A stretch of DNA of 49,812 nucleotides from Opitutales bacterium (GTDB taxonomy: Bacteria > Verrucomicrobiota > Verrucomicrobiia > Opitutales > Seribacteraceae), in assembly GCA_029251885.1 (NCBI GenBank), contig JAQXCL010000037.1:1-49812 (forward strand). Direction: 5' to 3'. This document shows, in pieces, positions 1-7,996 of this stretch; position 1 is the first letter of the stretch, and each line of letters starts with the position of its first letter. The translations under genes and the position numbers were made by a program. The notes beneath the pieces were generated by a model. It did no database searches and had not been told where the DNA came from. It was given only the letters and a program-made list of their open reading frames with translations.

Positions 1-1
1 C

Positions 2-718
2 TTCCTGCATGCCGAGGTTAAAGAGACCCATAAGATCATTGGGGAATGGGTGTCCACGGAAAGATTAATCTCCGAAGAGGAGAGCGACTGGGATGTGGAA
101 AAATCAACCCTGCTCGATCTCGAACAAGCCCTGAGTGCGGAGATTGGTGAATTGAATTCCAAGCTCCAAGAAACCGCCGAGGAAGCGGTGGGAGCAGCAA
201 AACAACGTGAGGATTTACTTGCCCGTAAAGACGCTGCTCAACAGGCAACAAGTTCCCTTCACCGTGGCCTAGATCGGGCAGTACCCAAATTGGATCGTGT
301 CTTTTCTCTCCTCCCCACGCCCATTGGTGATCGACTTGCTCCCTACCGCAAAAAACTAGTGCCTGGTAAAGGGATGCCTATGCCCCCCCTTCGAGAGCGG
401 GTTGATGCAATGGTCTCTCTTCTTCAGTCCATTCAAAACTTCCACCGTTCAGTAACTTTGGAACGCCAGGAGTTTACCTTAGATGACAACCAGTCGCGCG
501 AGTTCCAGGTGATGTATTTTGGATTGGGTAGTGCTTACTTTGTCAATGAATCAGGAACGGTGGCTGGATATGGACAGCCCAATAATTCAGGCTGGGTATG
601 GACGAGGTCGGACGGACTGGCCCGCGAAATTTCCACCGGAGTCGATATGCTCAACAACCAAGCAATGCCAAGGTTTTTAAAACTTCCTATGCCTGCTCCC
701 GGACGTATTGATCAATGA
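2..718 (+). CDS. DUF3450-like coiled-coil protein (5' partial)
   Basis: The frame is open to the left edge, so the true start lies upstream; an internal GTG at 50 is an unlikely start because coiled-coil coding continues before it. The N-terminal part is Glu/Gln/Lys/Ala-rich and should form a long coiled coil. The C-terminal half has the look of the DUF3450 family: a hydrophobic LLQSIQNFHRSVT helix, then a compact domain with FGLGSAYFVNESGTVAGYG and a W-containing segment. DUF3450 proteins typically sit directly upstream of exbB-exbB-exbD-exbD-tonB-TPR clusters, as here, and are thought to be periplasmic accessory parts of the Ton complex. The stop overlaps the next start (ATGA at 715), which suggests translational coupling. 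Exact biochemical role unknown. Confidence 0.75.
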   Translation, partial: FLHAEVKETHKIIGEWVSTERLISEEESDWDVEKSTLLDLEQALSAEIGELNSKLQETAEEAVGAAKQREDLLARKDAAQQATSSLHRGLDRAVPKLDRVFSLLPTPIGDRLAPYRKKLVPGKGMPMPPLRERVDAMVSLLQSIQNFHRSVTLERQEFTLDDNQSREFQVMYFGLGSAYFVNESGTVAGYGQPNNSGWVWTRSDGLAREISTGVDMLNNQAMPRFLKLPMPAPGRIDQ

Positions 719-2148
719 AACCGGTAATGACCAAGTTTATCCTTTTACTCATGGCCATTGGCTGGGGATCTTGCCTGTGGTCACAATCGGTCCAGCAAGT
801 GCGCGGAAATGCCCGCAACGATTTAAAGGATTCTATTGAACGGCTCGCTATTCTCAGACAAAAAATCGAACAGGAAAAGATTCCGTTGGCTCAAAAAGTT
901 GCCCAACTCGAACGGGATACCCGTGGAAAACGTGTGGAAATTGACCGTCGTTTGCGCCAGCGGGACAACCGGGATGCCTCCCTGCTTCAATTACAAGAGG
1001 AAGTCCGGGAAAACGAGGCCGCACTTGAAACTTCGCTCCGTTTGCTCAAGGACTATGCCCGCGGGTGGACTCAGTCGATCCCATCATCCGAGCGCATTCT
1101 TCATGCTGATAATCTTTCCTCCTCCTTGGCCAAAGAAAAAGGTGACCGAGCTAGTGGTTTCACCGCTTACTTAGAGCTGGCCGAACTATCCACCTCCTCT
1201 CTGCTTAAACAAGCTGGGGGCGGTGCTTATTCCGGAGACGCAATTGTTCCTCCTGAAGGCGTTCGCGAATCTGGTATTTTTTGGACTCTCGGACCAGTGC
1301 TTTATTTTCGTGGAGAACAGGGAAGTTCAGGATTTCTTGATAAAAGTTACGAACGGGTGGAGGATTCCACCCTTGAAATGAGCCCGGACTCAGTCAGGCG
1401 AAATACCCCGCCCCGGTTGTTGGTTGCCAATCAATCGACCTCCACATTGATCGGTCAATCCCTCCAATCCCCTGTCGGAAAACTCACGACCCTCCCTCTC
1501 GACCCAAGTTTAGGGAAGGCCCTAGTTATTGAAGGAAGTGAGCCCACCCTGATTGAAGAAATGCAAAAGGGTGGAATTTGGATCTATCCGATTCTTTTCT
1601 TCGCTCTAACCTCAGTACTTATTGCCCTTTACAAAGCGGCTCAGGTTTTACGTATCCCTTTTCCCAAAGGTCCGGTTACCCTAGCGGGAAATTTCGGGGG
1701 CCCGTTCGAACTCCTTCGCAAAACTGCCCAGGGATACCGAGGTAAAAAACCTGAGATTCTCGAAGAAATTCTTTACGAAATCATTATCGATTGGCAGGCC
1801 CGCCTCGAAAAAGGAATGCCTCTGATTGCCATAACCGCAGCCACCGCCCCTTTGCTCGGCTTACTCGGGACTGTTACGGGAATGATTGATGTATTCCGTC
1901 AAATCACCAACTTTGCAAACCCCGAAAACAGCGAGTTGGCCCGGGGTATTTCCGAAGCCCTCGTTACCACAAAATTTGGCCTAATTACAGCTATTCCATC
2001 TCTCATCGCTCATGCACTGCTCACCCGAAGGCTACAGGGTCTGGTTTCAAAGATGGAGGGCTTTTCCGCCCGTCTCGTCCATCTAAAAAAGGAAGCCCCC
2101 AAGGAACTAGCACCTGAGCCAGTTAAGAAGGATGAACCAAGTCATTGA
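715..2148 (+). CDS. exbB: MotA/TolQ/ExbB proton-channel protein with N-terminal periplasmic coiled coil
   Basis: 477 aa, about twice the length of a classical ExbB. Residues 1-24 form a signal peptide or first membrane helix. Residues ~25-125 are a charged coiled coil related in style to the upstream DUF3450 protein. A membrane helix follows at ~286-308 (GIWIYPILFFALTSVLIALY). The canonical TolQ/ExbB core comes last: TAATAPLLGLLGTVTGMIDV (~374-393) and EALVTTKFGLITAIPSLIAH (~417-436). ExbB/TolQ proteins form the pentameric proton channel that, with ExbD, powers TonB. The extended N-terminus is typical of the first of two ExbB proteins in DUF3450-type operons. It overlaps its upstream neighbour by 4 nt and its downstream neighbour by 17 nt. 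Confidence 0.9.
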   Translation: MKPVMTKFILLLMAIGWGSCLWSQSVQQVRGNARNDLKDSIERLAILRQKIEQEKIPLAQKVAQLERDTRGKRVEIDRRLRQRDNRDASLLQLQEEVRENEAALETSLRLLKDYARGWTQSIPSSERILHADNLSSSLAKEKGDRASGFTAYLELAELSTSSLLKQAGGGAYSGDAIVPPEGVRESGIFWTLGPVLYFRGEQGSSGFLDKSYERVEDSTLEMSPDSVRRNTPPRLLVANQSTSTLIGQSLQSPVGKLTTLPLDPSLGKALVIEGSEPTLIEEMQKGGIWIYPILFFALTSVLIALYKAAQVLRIPFPKGPVTLAGNFGGPFELLRKTAQGYRGKKPEILEEILYEIIIDWQARLEKGMPLIAITAATAPLLGLLGTVTGMIDVFRQITNFANPENSELARGISEALVTTKFGLITAIPSLIAHALLTRRLQGLVSKMEGFSARLVHLKKEAPKELAPEPVKKDEPSH

Positions 2149-2734
2149 ATTCATTGACCAAGCAGCCTTTGTTTGGGAAAAGGGTGGCGTTCTAATGCCA
2201 GCACTCGGCTTGCTCGCAGTTTATCTTTATTACCTATCCTTCGATCTTTGGTTACGTCTGCATGCGGTGATTCCCTCAGACCTGCGAGTTTTCCCACGCG
2301 AACGTTGGGATGCTTTTAAAGGAGGTGGACGGGTGGACCGTATACTTCGTTACTGCCTTGCTGATCATCGCGACCAAAAAGAAACCCAGAGGCGTTTCGA
2401 CCAGGTGCGAACCGGAGAAACTTCCTTCCTCAACCGCCGCCTACGCTTTCTCTTCGTGCTGGCAACATCCGCCCCGCTGATTGGACTACTTGGAACAGTG
2501 GCAGGAATGCTTCGTACCTTTGACGGTCTGAGTATGCAGGATAGTTACAAAATGGATCTAGTGGCCGGAGGTATTTCACAAGCACTGGTAACCACCCAGG
2601 CAGGCTTATTGATTGCGATCCCAGCAATTGCCCTAATTCATCTACTCAACCGTAGAAAGAAGGACTGGTTGCAATGTATTAATCGCCTGGAGAGTTTATC
2701 CCTGCGCCAAGTTCCCAGCCCGATTGCCAGATGA
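2132..2734 (+). CDS. exbB: ExbB/TolQ-type proton channel protein (second copy)
   Basis: 200 aa, normal ExbB length. An N-terminal membrane helix (~20-40, GVLMPALGLLAVYLYYLSF) is followed by a cytoplasmic loop and the two conserved helices: ATSAPLIGLLGTVAGMLRTF (~112-131) and ISQALVTTQAGLLIAIPAIA (~148-167). It is the short partner of the longer ExbB just upstream; two consecutive ExbB genes are a hallmark of this operon type. The role inferred from the family is inner-membrane proton-motive-force conversion together with the two downstream ExbD proteins. The start at 2132 lies 17 nt inside the previous gene, and its stop overlaps the next ATG (ATGA), so translation is probably coupled. Confidence 0.92.
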   Translation: MNQVIEFIDQAAFVWEKGGVLMPALGLLAVYLYYLSFDLWLRLHAVIPSDLRVFPRERWDAFKGGGRVDRILRYCLADHRDQKETQRRFDQVRTGETSFLNRRLRFLFVLATSAPLIGLLGTVAGMLRTFDGLSMQDSYKMDLVAGGISQALVTTQAGLLIAIPAIALIHLLNRRKKDWLQCINRLESLSLRQVPSPIAR

Positions 2735-3138
2735 GATCCCGTTCGAGAAACATTGAAAATACGGAGGCCGATGCGATTAATGTGTCCCCCCTAATTGATG
2801 TGGTCTTCATTCTGTTAATTTTCTTCATCGTTTCCGCGACCTTCGTCACCCTTCCAGGAATTGAAGTTACCCGACCCCAAGCAGTTACCGGAAAATCTCT
2901 TGAAAAAAATGCTGTTATTTTTGCCCTCTCCGGAAAAAATGAAATTAAGTATGCTGGCTCTTCCGTGCAACTGGAAGAAATTCCCGGCCTTGTCGAACAA
3001 GCAAGCAAAGACAAAGGCAAACCAGTGGTTATTCAGGTCGACCAATGGGCAGATGCATCCATCCTTGCTAAGATTGTCGCTCAGGCCCGAAAAAAATCCG
3101 CTGTTGTATCGATCGCCACCCGCAAGCCTAGGACATGA
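2731..3138 (+). CDS. exbD: ExbD/TolR-type biopolymer transport protein (first copy)
   Basis: 135 aa, typical ExbD length. A short basic cytoplasmic N-terminus (MRSRSRN) leads to a single membrane helix at ~19-40 with the signature INVSPLIDVVFILLIFFIV. Asp23 is the expected protonatable residue inside the ExbB pore. Residues ~45-135 form the periplasmic ExbD/TolR domain, ending with the usual VVIQVDQ strand and an AQARKKSAVVSIATR tail. It is followed at once by a second, diverged ExbD, so the complex probably contains a heterodimeric ExbD pair. The gene is coupled to both neighbours by 4-nt ATGA overlaps. Confidence 0.93.
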   Translation: MRSRSRNIENTEADAINVSPLIDVVFILLIFFIVSATFVTLPGIEVTRPQAVTGKSLEKNAVIFALSGKNEIKYAGSSVQLEEIPGLVEQASKDKGKPVVIQVDQWADASILAKIVAQARKKSAVVSIATRKPRT

Positions 3139-3533
3139 GAAGAAGATTGGTTCAGGAACCGGAACGCACTGAGATAAATGTATCTCCCCTCATAGATATG
3201 GTCTTTATTCTCTTAATCTTTTTCATTGTAGCCACCTCCTTCGTTAATGAGGTTGGCATAACCCCTAAGCACAAGGATACCGCCTCTTCCTCTAATAACC
3301 TCGAAGAACCCCTTGCTTTTGATCTGCCTGCCTCAGGCCAACTTTTGCAGAATGGAATGCCCATTGGTATTGAACAGGTCGCCCCCTTGGTTCGTTCCAA
3401 CCCTGGGGAGAAAGCACCTTCCGTACTCGTACGGGTATCTCCCGGTGCCCGTGCCGGGTTAGCAACCCAAGTAATGGATCAAGCAATGCTTGGGGGTGCA
3501 CAGGCGGTAAAACTAAGCCCACTTTCCCGATGA
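3135..3533 (+). CDS. exbD: ExbD/TolR-type biopolymer transport protein (second copy)
   Basis: 132 aa. Basic N-terminus MRRRLVQEPERTE, then the membrane helix with INVSPLIDMVFILLIFFIV; Asp21 corresponds to the proton-carrying Asp of ExbD. The periplasmic domain (~45-132) has SVLVRVSPGA and ends AQAVKLSPLSR. It is a paralogue of the preceding ExbD, identical in the membrane signature but different in the periplasmic part. This suggests duplication followed by specialisation for different periplasmic partners. It overlaps the following TonB-type gene by 4 nt. Confidence 0.92.
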   Translation: MRRRLVQEPERTEINVSPLIDMVFILLIFFIVATSFVNEVGITPKHKDTASSSNNLEEPLAFDLPASGQLLQNGMPIGIEQVAPLVRSNPGEKAPSVLVRVSPGARAGLATQVMDQAMLGGAQAVKLSPLSR

Positions 3534-4207
3534 AGGATGGATTAGATATCGAATGGACACCAGGGGTTGAAACTGAACCCTTACCCAACCTGAGAATCAA
3601 AAGCCTAGCACTGGCAGCCTTGGTCTCCTTTGGTTTATTTTGCCTGCTTCCTTTATCTGAATTCGTTAGGCCAGACGAATGGATCGTTCGTCCGGCAGAT
3701 GTGCCCACCTACACCCCTCCCCCCCCGCCAAGAACGGAGATGGAAAAAGAAGTGGTCAAAAAACTGGAACTTCCCACACCTGCACTGGAGACTCCAAAAG
3801 TGCAATTACTCAACCAGCCTAGTGCTGCCACCTTGGAAGTTGGCCCTGGAGATTTTAAAGCCCTATTCTCGCTGACAAACTTTAATCCAACTCCTACCGG
3901 GTTTGCTCAGGAACTTGTCTTTGCCATGCACCAACTTGATCGCAACCCCGGAGTAGTAAAGCGGGGATCGTTAATTTACCCAGCCCACTTGCGCCGCAAA
4001 GGACTCGAAGGAGAAGTCAAACTGCTTGTGCAAATCAATGAAAGTGGAAGGGTTAAGGTTTTGGAAACGGTTTCCACTACCCACCCAGATTTCGTGGAGG
4101 CATCCCGCAAAGCCGCCGAAGGATCCGTCTACGAAGCCCCAACCCGTAACGGTAAACCAGTAAAGGTTGAATTCTACCTCCCTGTTCGCTTTTCTATGCT
4201 CAAATGA
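3530..4207 (+). CDS. tonB: TonB-family energy-transducing protein
   Basis: 225 aa. A cytoplasmic N-terminus of ~25 residues is followed by one membrane anchor (~26-45, SLALAALVSFGLFCLLPLSE). A short proline-rich periplasmic stretch (TYTPPPPPRTEMEK, ~64-77) is much shorter than in E. coli TonB. The C-terminal TonB domain (~140-225) carries YPAHLRRKGLEGEVKLLVQI and ends PVKVEFYLPVRFSML. Family role: it transmits proton-motive force from ExbB/ExbD to outer-membrane TonB-dependent receptors. No receptor gene lies in the window, so the transported substrate cannot be named. Coupled by ATGA overlaps to exbD and the TPR gene. Confidence 0.9.
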   Translation: MKDGLDIEWTPGVETEPLPNLRIKSLALAALVSFGLFCLLPLSEFVRPDEWIVRPADVPTYTPPPPPRTEMEKEVVKKLELPTPALETPKVQLLNQPSAATLEVGPGDFKALFSLTNFNPTPTGFAQELVFAMHQLDRNPGVVKRGSLIYPAHLRRKGLEGEVKLLVQINESGRVKVLETVSTTHPDFVEASRKAAEGSVYEAPTRNGKPVKVEFYLPVRFSMLK

Positions 4208-5577
4208 ATAATTTATTTTTCATAGCCTTCGCTCATTTAAGTCTTTCGCTCGGTCTGGCCGCCAAGGCACCTCCTCCTGAACTTACCCAAGATTTTTGGA
4301 ACGATCCCGCATTTGTTCGGGGTTTCATGGGAGATTACGGCTTTCGCAGCGAGGTTGAGCCACGGATCGATAAATCCGAACAATTCATTCTGAGGGAAGT
4401 GGTAGCCAAAGCAGAAAATCAGCTTGAAGATGCGATCGTTTATCTCGAGGAAAAAATTAAACCTAAAACAAGTGCTGCTCTCGATTTTGCTCTCGGTACA
4501 ATGTACTACCAGCTTGGCCGACTGACCCGATCAGAACAGACCTACGAAAAAGCACTGGTCAAATTCCCCTCATTTTTAAGGGCCCGCAAAAACCTCGGCT
4601 TCGTCCAACTAAGCTTAGGGAAACTCGATGGCGCCTCACAAAATCTGGCCAAAGCAATAAGTTTGGGAGAAGCGGATGGTATCAGCTACGTTGCCTTGGG
4701 CTATTGCCACCTGTCCCTCGGTCGGGTGGTTTCAGCAGAAAATGCTTACCGAATGGGCATTCTGCTTCACCCCCAGAGTCTTGATGCCCGTAATGGACTG
4801 GTCAATTGCCTGCTTACTACGAACCGCTACTCGGAGGCACTTGCCCTACTTGATGAATTGCTCGAAACCAAACCGAACGACCTATTTTGCCACAAGGCCC
4901 GTGCTTCGGCCCTCCAGGGACTTGGAAGGGAACAGGATGCGGTGATTGCTTTGGAAACCCTAAGGCGAATGAATAAACTGGATGCCGCAGGTACCCTATC
5001 ACTTGGTGATCTCTATCATAACCTCGGGCTTAACGAACTTTCGCTAGCTTCCTACCAGCAAGCCCTAGCCAAAAAACAAAAGCTCAGTTTATCACGCTAT
5101 GCACGGGCGGCCAAGGCACTGATCAATCGAGGGTCCTACGGGGCAGGCTTCAAATACCTCGAAGAAATCCAAAAAACTTTCGGTAATGGATATTCCAAGG
5201 ATGACGAGCGTGAAATCCGTATGCTCCAAGCAGAAGTCCGTATTGCCACAGGCCAGCGGGAAGAAGCCGCAAAAATCATTGAAGAAGTCATCCAAAAACA
5301 CCCCCTAGATGGAGAAGCCCTGCTTCTATCAGCAAGGCTGGCAACAGAAAAATTGGATTATGCTCGAGCAGCCCTGCGCTTCGAAAGGGCGGCCAAGTTG
5401 CCTGAATTTGAAGTCACTGCCCTAATCGGTCATGCCCGCATGCTCGTGGGGGCCAAGGATTACCAACAAGCTTCAGATCTTTTGGAACGGGCTCAAATCT
5501 TGTCCCCGCAACCCCGAGTTGCCCGTTACCTAAAAGCTATCAATAACCTCAACCTGAGCGCTAGAAAAAGCCTCTAG
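4204..5577 (+). CDS. Secreted tetratricopeptide-repeat protein of the Ton operon
   Basis: 457 aa. The hydrophobic N-terminus (NLFFIAFAHLSLSLGLAAKA) looks like a signal peptide, placing the protein in the periplasm. From ~95 onward the chain is a series of TPR helix pairs, for example LDFALGTMYYQLGRLTRSEQ, then ARKNLGFVQLSLGKLDGA and ALGYCHLSLGRVVSAENAY. A TPR protein as last gene is the standard ending of DUF3450/ExbB/ExbD/TonB operons. The family role is protein-protein scaffolding; the partner is unknown. After the stop, 55 nt with a palindrome separate this operon from metF. Confidence 0.85.
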   Translation: MNNLFFIAFAHLSLSLGLAAKAPPPELTQDFWNDPAFVRGFMGDYGFRSEVEPRIDKSEQFILREVVAKAENQLEDAIVYLEEKIKPKTSAALDFALGTMYYQLGRLTRSEQTYEKALVKFPSFLRARKNLGFVQLSLGKLDGASQNLAKAISLGEADGISYVALGYCHLSLGRVVSAENAYRMGILLHPQSLDARNGLVNCLLTTNRYSEALALLDELLETKPNDLFCHKARASALQGLGREQDAVIALETLRRMNKLDAAGTLSLGDLYHNLGLNELSLASYQQALAKKQKLSLSRYARAAKALINRGSYGAGFKYLEEIQKTFGNGYSKDDEREIRMLQAEVRIATGQREEAAKIIEEVIQKHPLDGEALLLSARLATEKLDYARAALRFERAAKLPEFEVTALIGHARMLVGAKDYQQASDLLERAQILSPQPRVARYLKAINNLNLSARKSL

Positions 5578-5600
5578 TACAGTCGCTTCCTCCTTGAACG

Positions 5601-5626
5601 CATCAACGCATCATGATACGTTGATG
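5601..5626. promoter_or_regulatory. Palindrome upstream of metF, putative operator
   Basis: The 26-nt site has arms CATCAACG and CGTTGATG around a central palindrome ATCATGAT, with one mismatched pair. It ends six bases before the metF ATG and is the only obvious regulatory structure in the gap. The two-fold symmetry suits a dimeric repressor such as an ArsR-family methionine regulator. The assignment to a specific regulator is inference; the symmetry itself is plainly seen. Confidence 0.5.
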
Positions 5627-5632
5627 TGAAAT

Positions 5633-6508
5633 ATGATAACAGGTCATTCACTTAAAGATCGTTTTGCCCAAAATAAACCTCTTTTCTCAGTAGAGTTCTT
5701 CCCACCCAAGGACGATGCTGGAGGCGAGCGTATGCTCAAGACAGCAAGTCTGATCCAGCCACACAATCCAGACTTCGTGTCCATTACTTACGGGGCGGGA
5801 GGAGGCACCCGTGGCACCACTCTTCGCTACGCAAAACTTTTACAGCAAGAGCACGGATTTGAAGTTATGCCCCACCTAACCTGCGTGGGTCATACCCGGG
5901 ATGAGCTTTTGGAAATCCTTGAGGAATTTTCTCAAGCTGGTTTTCGTAATATCATGGCCCTAAGGGGTGATCCGCCCAAGGGAGAGACAACTTTTAAACC
6001 AGTACCTGGTGGATTGTCCTATGGTTCTGATCTTGTCTCTTTAATCCGGGAAAATTTTCCCGATTTTGGAATTGGTGTGGGCGGCTATCCTGAGAAGCAC
6101 CCAGAAGCCAAGAATTCGGAAATAGACTTACAAAACCTCAAGACCAAAGTAGATGCCGGGGCAGATTTTATAACCACTCAATTATTTTTCGATAATTCTG
6201 CCTACCATAACTTTGTGAGCCGTTGCCATGAGTCTGGGATTGATATCCCGGTTTTACCCGGGTTACTACCCGTGCTTTCCATCGGCCAAGTCCGTCGGTT
6301 TTGTGCTATGTGCGAAGCAGGGCTTCCCTCCCAATTGGAAAATGATTTAGAAAGTGCGGACGAAGCCGACCAGCCATCTATTGGAGCTAATTGGGCTCTC
6401 CAACAAGTTAAGGACTTACTTTCCAAGGGTGCACCAGGTTACCACCTTTATGCCCTCAATAAACCCCAAAGCACCCTTCAGATCCTTGAGGGCTTGGTGA
6501 AGAAATGA
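5633..6508 (+). CDS. metF: 5,10-methylenetetrahydrofolate reductase
   Basis: 291 aa, the normal bacterial MetF length. It reduces 5,10-methylene-THF to 5-methyl-THF using FAD, supplying the methyl group for methionine synthesis. Diagnostic motifs are all present: VEFFPPK with the catalytic Glu21, SITYGAGGGTRGTT (50-63), MPHLTCVG (79-86), NIMALRGDPP with Asp113, GVGGYPEKHPEA (148-159), and GADFITTQLFFDN with Gln183. The start at 5633 gives the standard N-terminus; no strong ribosome-binding site is visible. The gene is preceded by a palindrome that may be an operator. Its stop directly abuts the stop of the convergent isomerase gene, with no spacer. Confidence 0.96.
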   Translation: MITGHSLKDRFAQNKPLFSVEFFPPKDDAGGERMLKTASLIQPHNPDFVSITYGAGGGTRGTTLRYAKLLQQEHGFEVMPHLTCVGHTRDELLEILEEFSQAGFRNIMALRGDPPKGETTFKPVPGGLSYGSDLVSLIRENFPDFGIGVGGYPEKHPEAKNSEIDLQNLKTKVDAGADFITTQLFFDNSAYHNFVSRCHESGIDIPVLPGLLPVLSIGQVRRFCAMCEAGLPSQLENDLESADEADQPSIGANWALQQVKDLLSKGAPGYHLYALNKPQSTLQILEGLVKK

Positions 6509-7378
6509 TCAAATACCAGACACTTCCTCGATTTTAGCCTCAGCCTTTAATCCATCGAGGAACTGCTCAAAGATTTTATCCTTTTTCCGTTCAGTTAGGT
6601 ACTGGACCACTTTTTGTTTAATCTCATCAAACGGGGTGATTTTTTCAGGAATCCTTTCGTGTAATTGAATAAGATGCCATCCAAACTGTGTTTTAACCGG
6701 ATCACTTAACTCACCAGGCTCCAAGGCATAGGCCGCCTGTTCAAACTCCGGAACCATACGTCCCCGCCCAAAGGTACCAAGGTTTCCATCGTTGCCCTTG
6801 TCATCAGATTCCGCACGTACAAGTTCTGTAAAATCCTCGCCCTTTTCTAAGCGCTTTCTCAACTCTTCAACCTGCTGTAAAGCCTGATCGAACTCTTCTT
6901 CCGATTTGGCCATCTTCAATAAATGCGAAGCGGTTAACTGTTCCTCCATCCTAAAAAGTTCCGGTCTTTCCTCATAATATTTAATAGCATCCTCATTCGA
7001 AGCGTCCTCACATTGTGACTCCTCTTCGAGCAATTGGTTGAACCGCATTTGATCGGATAATTCGCGCTTCAAATCCTCATGGTTCTTAATCATTGGATTG
7101 TTTATTTTTTCAAAGGCCTTCTTCCCACCATTTTGCTTCAACCATAGCTTAATTCTTTTTTGAAGTTCGACCCCATCTACCTGATATTTTCTTTTTCTAC
7201 TCTCCTGAGCCATCAGAGCCTGGTCAATCAACCGTTCCTTGGCAAGATCGAGAGCAGACATGGTAATGATCTCACGAGGCTTACCTGGCATGCCCTTAGC
7301 CACATTTTCATAAAGGGCTTCAGCTTGACGTTCAATCGCCCAATCGGGAATAACTTGGTCGTTTATTTTAATCGACAT
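6509..7378 (-). CDS. Parvulin-type peptidyl-prolyl cis-trans isomerase
   Basis: 289 aa from ATG 7378, preceded by a GGTAGGG-like ribosome-binding site; a TTG at 7414 would add 12 residues and is less likely. The N-terminal ~130 residues are a helical SurA/PpiC-like chaperone segment. The C-terminal PPIC domain (~145-255) contains LTASHLLKMAKSEEEFDQAL, GEDFTELVRAESDDKGNDGN, GTFGRGRMVPEFEQAAYALE and a TQFGWHLIQLHE ending. There is no signal peptide, unlike SurA or PrsA, so it is probably cytoplasmic or exported by another route. Family role: isomerisation of X-Pro bonds and folding of client proteins. Clients are unknown. It diverges from the Fur-family gene across a ~126-nt spacer. Confidence 0.88.
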   Translation of the reverse strand: MSIKINDQVIPDWAIERQAEALYENVAKGMPGKPREIITMSALDLAKERLIDQALMAQESRKRKYQVDGVELQKRIKLWLKQNGGKKAFEKINNPMIKNHEDLKRELSDQMRFNQLLEEESQCEDASNEDAIKYYEERPELFRMEEQLTASHLLKMAKSEEEFDQALQQVEELRKRLEKGEDFTELVRAESDDKGNDGNLGTFGRGRMVPEFEQAAYALEPGELSDPVKTQFGWHLIQLHERIPEKITPFDEIKQKVVQYLTERKKDKIFEQFLDGLKAEAKIEEVSGI

Positions 7379-7504
7379 AATGATCACCCTACCTATTTCG
7401 TATCGACCTGCCAAGGTTCGATGAACGACAATCCAATTCTCAAAATCGTCTCAATTCAATTGACCTCACCGATAGGCAGAGTCATAAAAGAAAGGTAATT
7501 ATTT

Positions 7505-7972
7505 ATGGCCAAGCCCGACCGTACATCCTGGGAAAATTTCTCCGACTATTTAATCAGCTTAGGCTTGCGTATGACTGGACAGCGCAAGGCGGTATTCGAT
7601 GCACTCTTTCGTCAGTCCGGACATTTTACCGCAGATCAATTATTACAGGATGCAAGAAAAGTGGACGACACCGTCTCGAGGGCAACTGTTTACCGTTGCC
7701 TTCCCCTTCTTGTGGGCAGTGGGACGGTGCGTAAGATCGATGTTGGACAAGACAACAAGTTTTATGCTCTCAACGAATCGAGTGCCACCTTCAAAGCCCA
7801 AGTTATTTGCTCCGACTGCGACCGTATCTTCGATGTGGATGCACCTTTCATGGAATGGTATGGGCGTACAGTCTCAGAAAAACTCGGTCTTGAAGTAAAC
7901 GACCAGCGCTTACAAGTACAGGCAAGTTGCCCGACTTTTGCTAGCAACGGAGCTTGTGCCAAAACCAATTAA
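7505..7972 (+). CDS. Fur-family transcriptional regulator with atypical metal site
   Basis: 155 aa. Residues ~15-90 form the winged helix: LRMTGQRKAVFDAL, then GHFTADQL and the recognition helix VSRATVYRCLPLLVGSG (~57-73). The dimerisation domain keeps the structural zinc cysteines: Cys102-x2-Cys105 (ICSDC) and Cys142-x8-Cys151. The His-rich stretch that in Fur, Zur or PerR normally precedes the first Cys pair is replaced by NESSATFKAQVIC, and no HHH or HDH cluster remains. The protein may therefore sense something else or act constitutively. It lies 24 nt upstream of nadA and could be co-transcribed with it. Family placement is firm; the sensed ligand is unknown. Confidence 0.88.
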   Translation: MAKPDRTSWENFSDYLISLGLRMTGQRKAVFDALFRQSGHFTADQLLQDARKVDDTVSRATVYRCLPLLVGSGTVRKIDVGQDNKFYALNESSATFKAQVICSDCDRIFDVDAPFMEWYGRTVSEKLGLEVNDQRLQVQASCPTFASNGACAKTN

Positions 7973-7996
7973 CCGCCCGCCACCCATCCTGTTCAC

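Noticed and set aside
5579-5632. SAM or SAH riboswitch upstream of metF
   Set aside because: The gap is only 55 nt and contains a single palindrome; it is too short for the known multi-helix aptamers.
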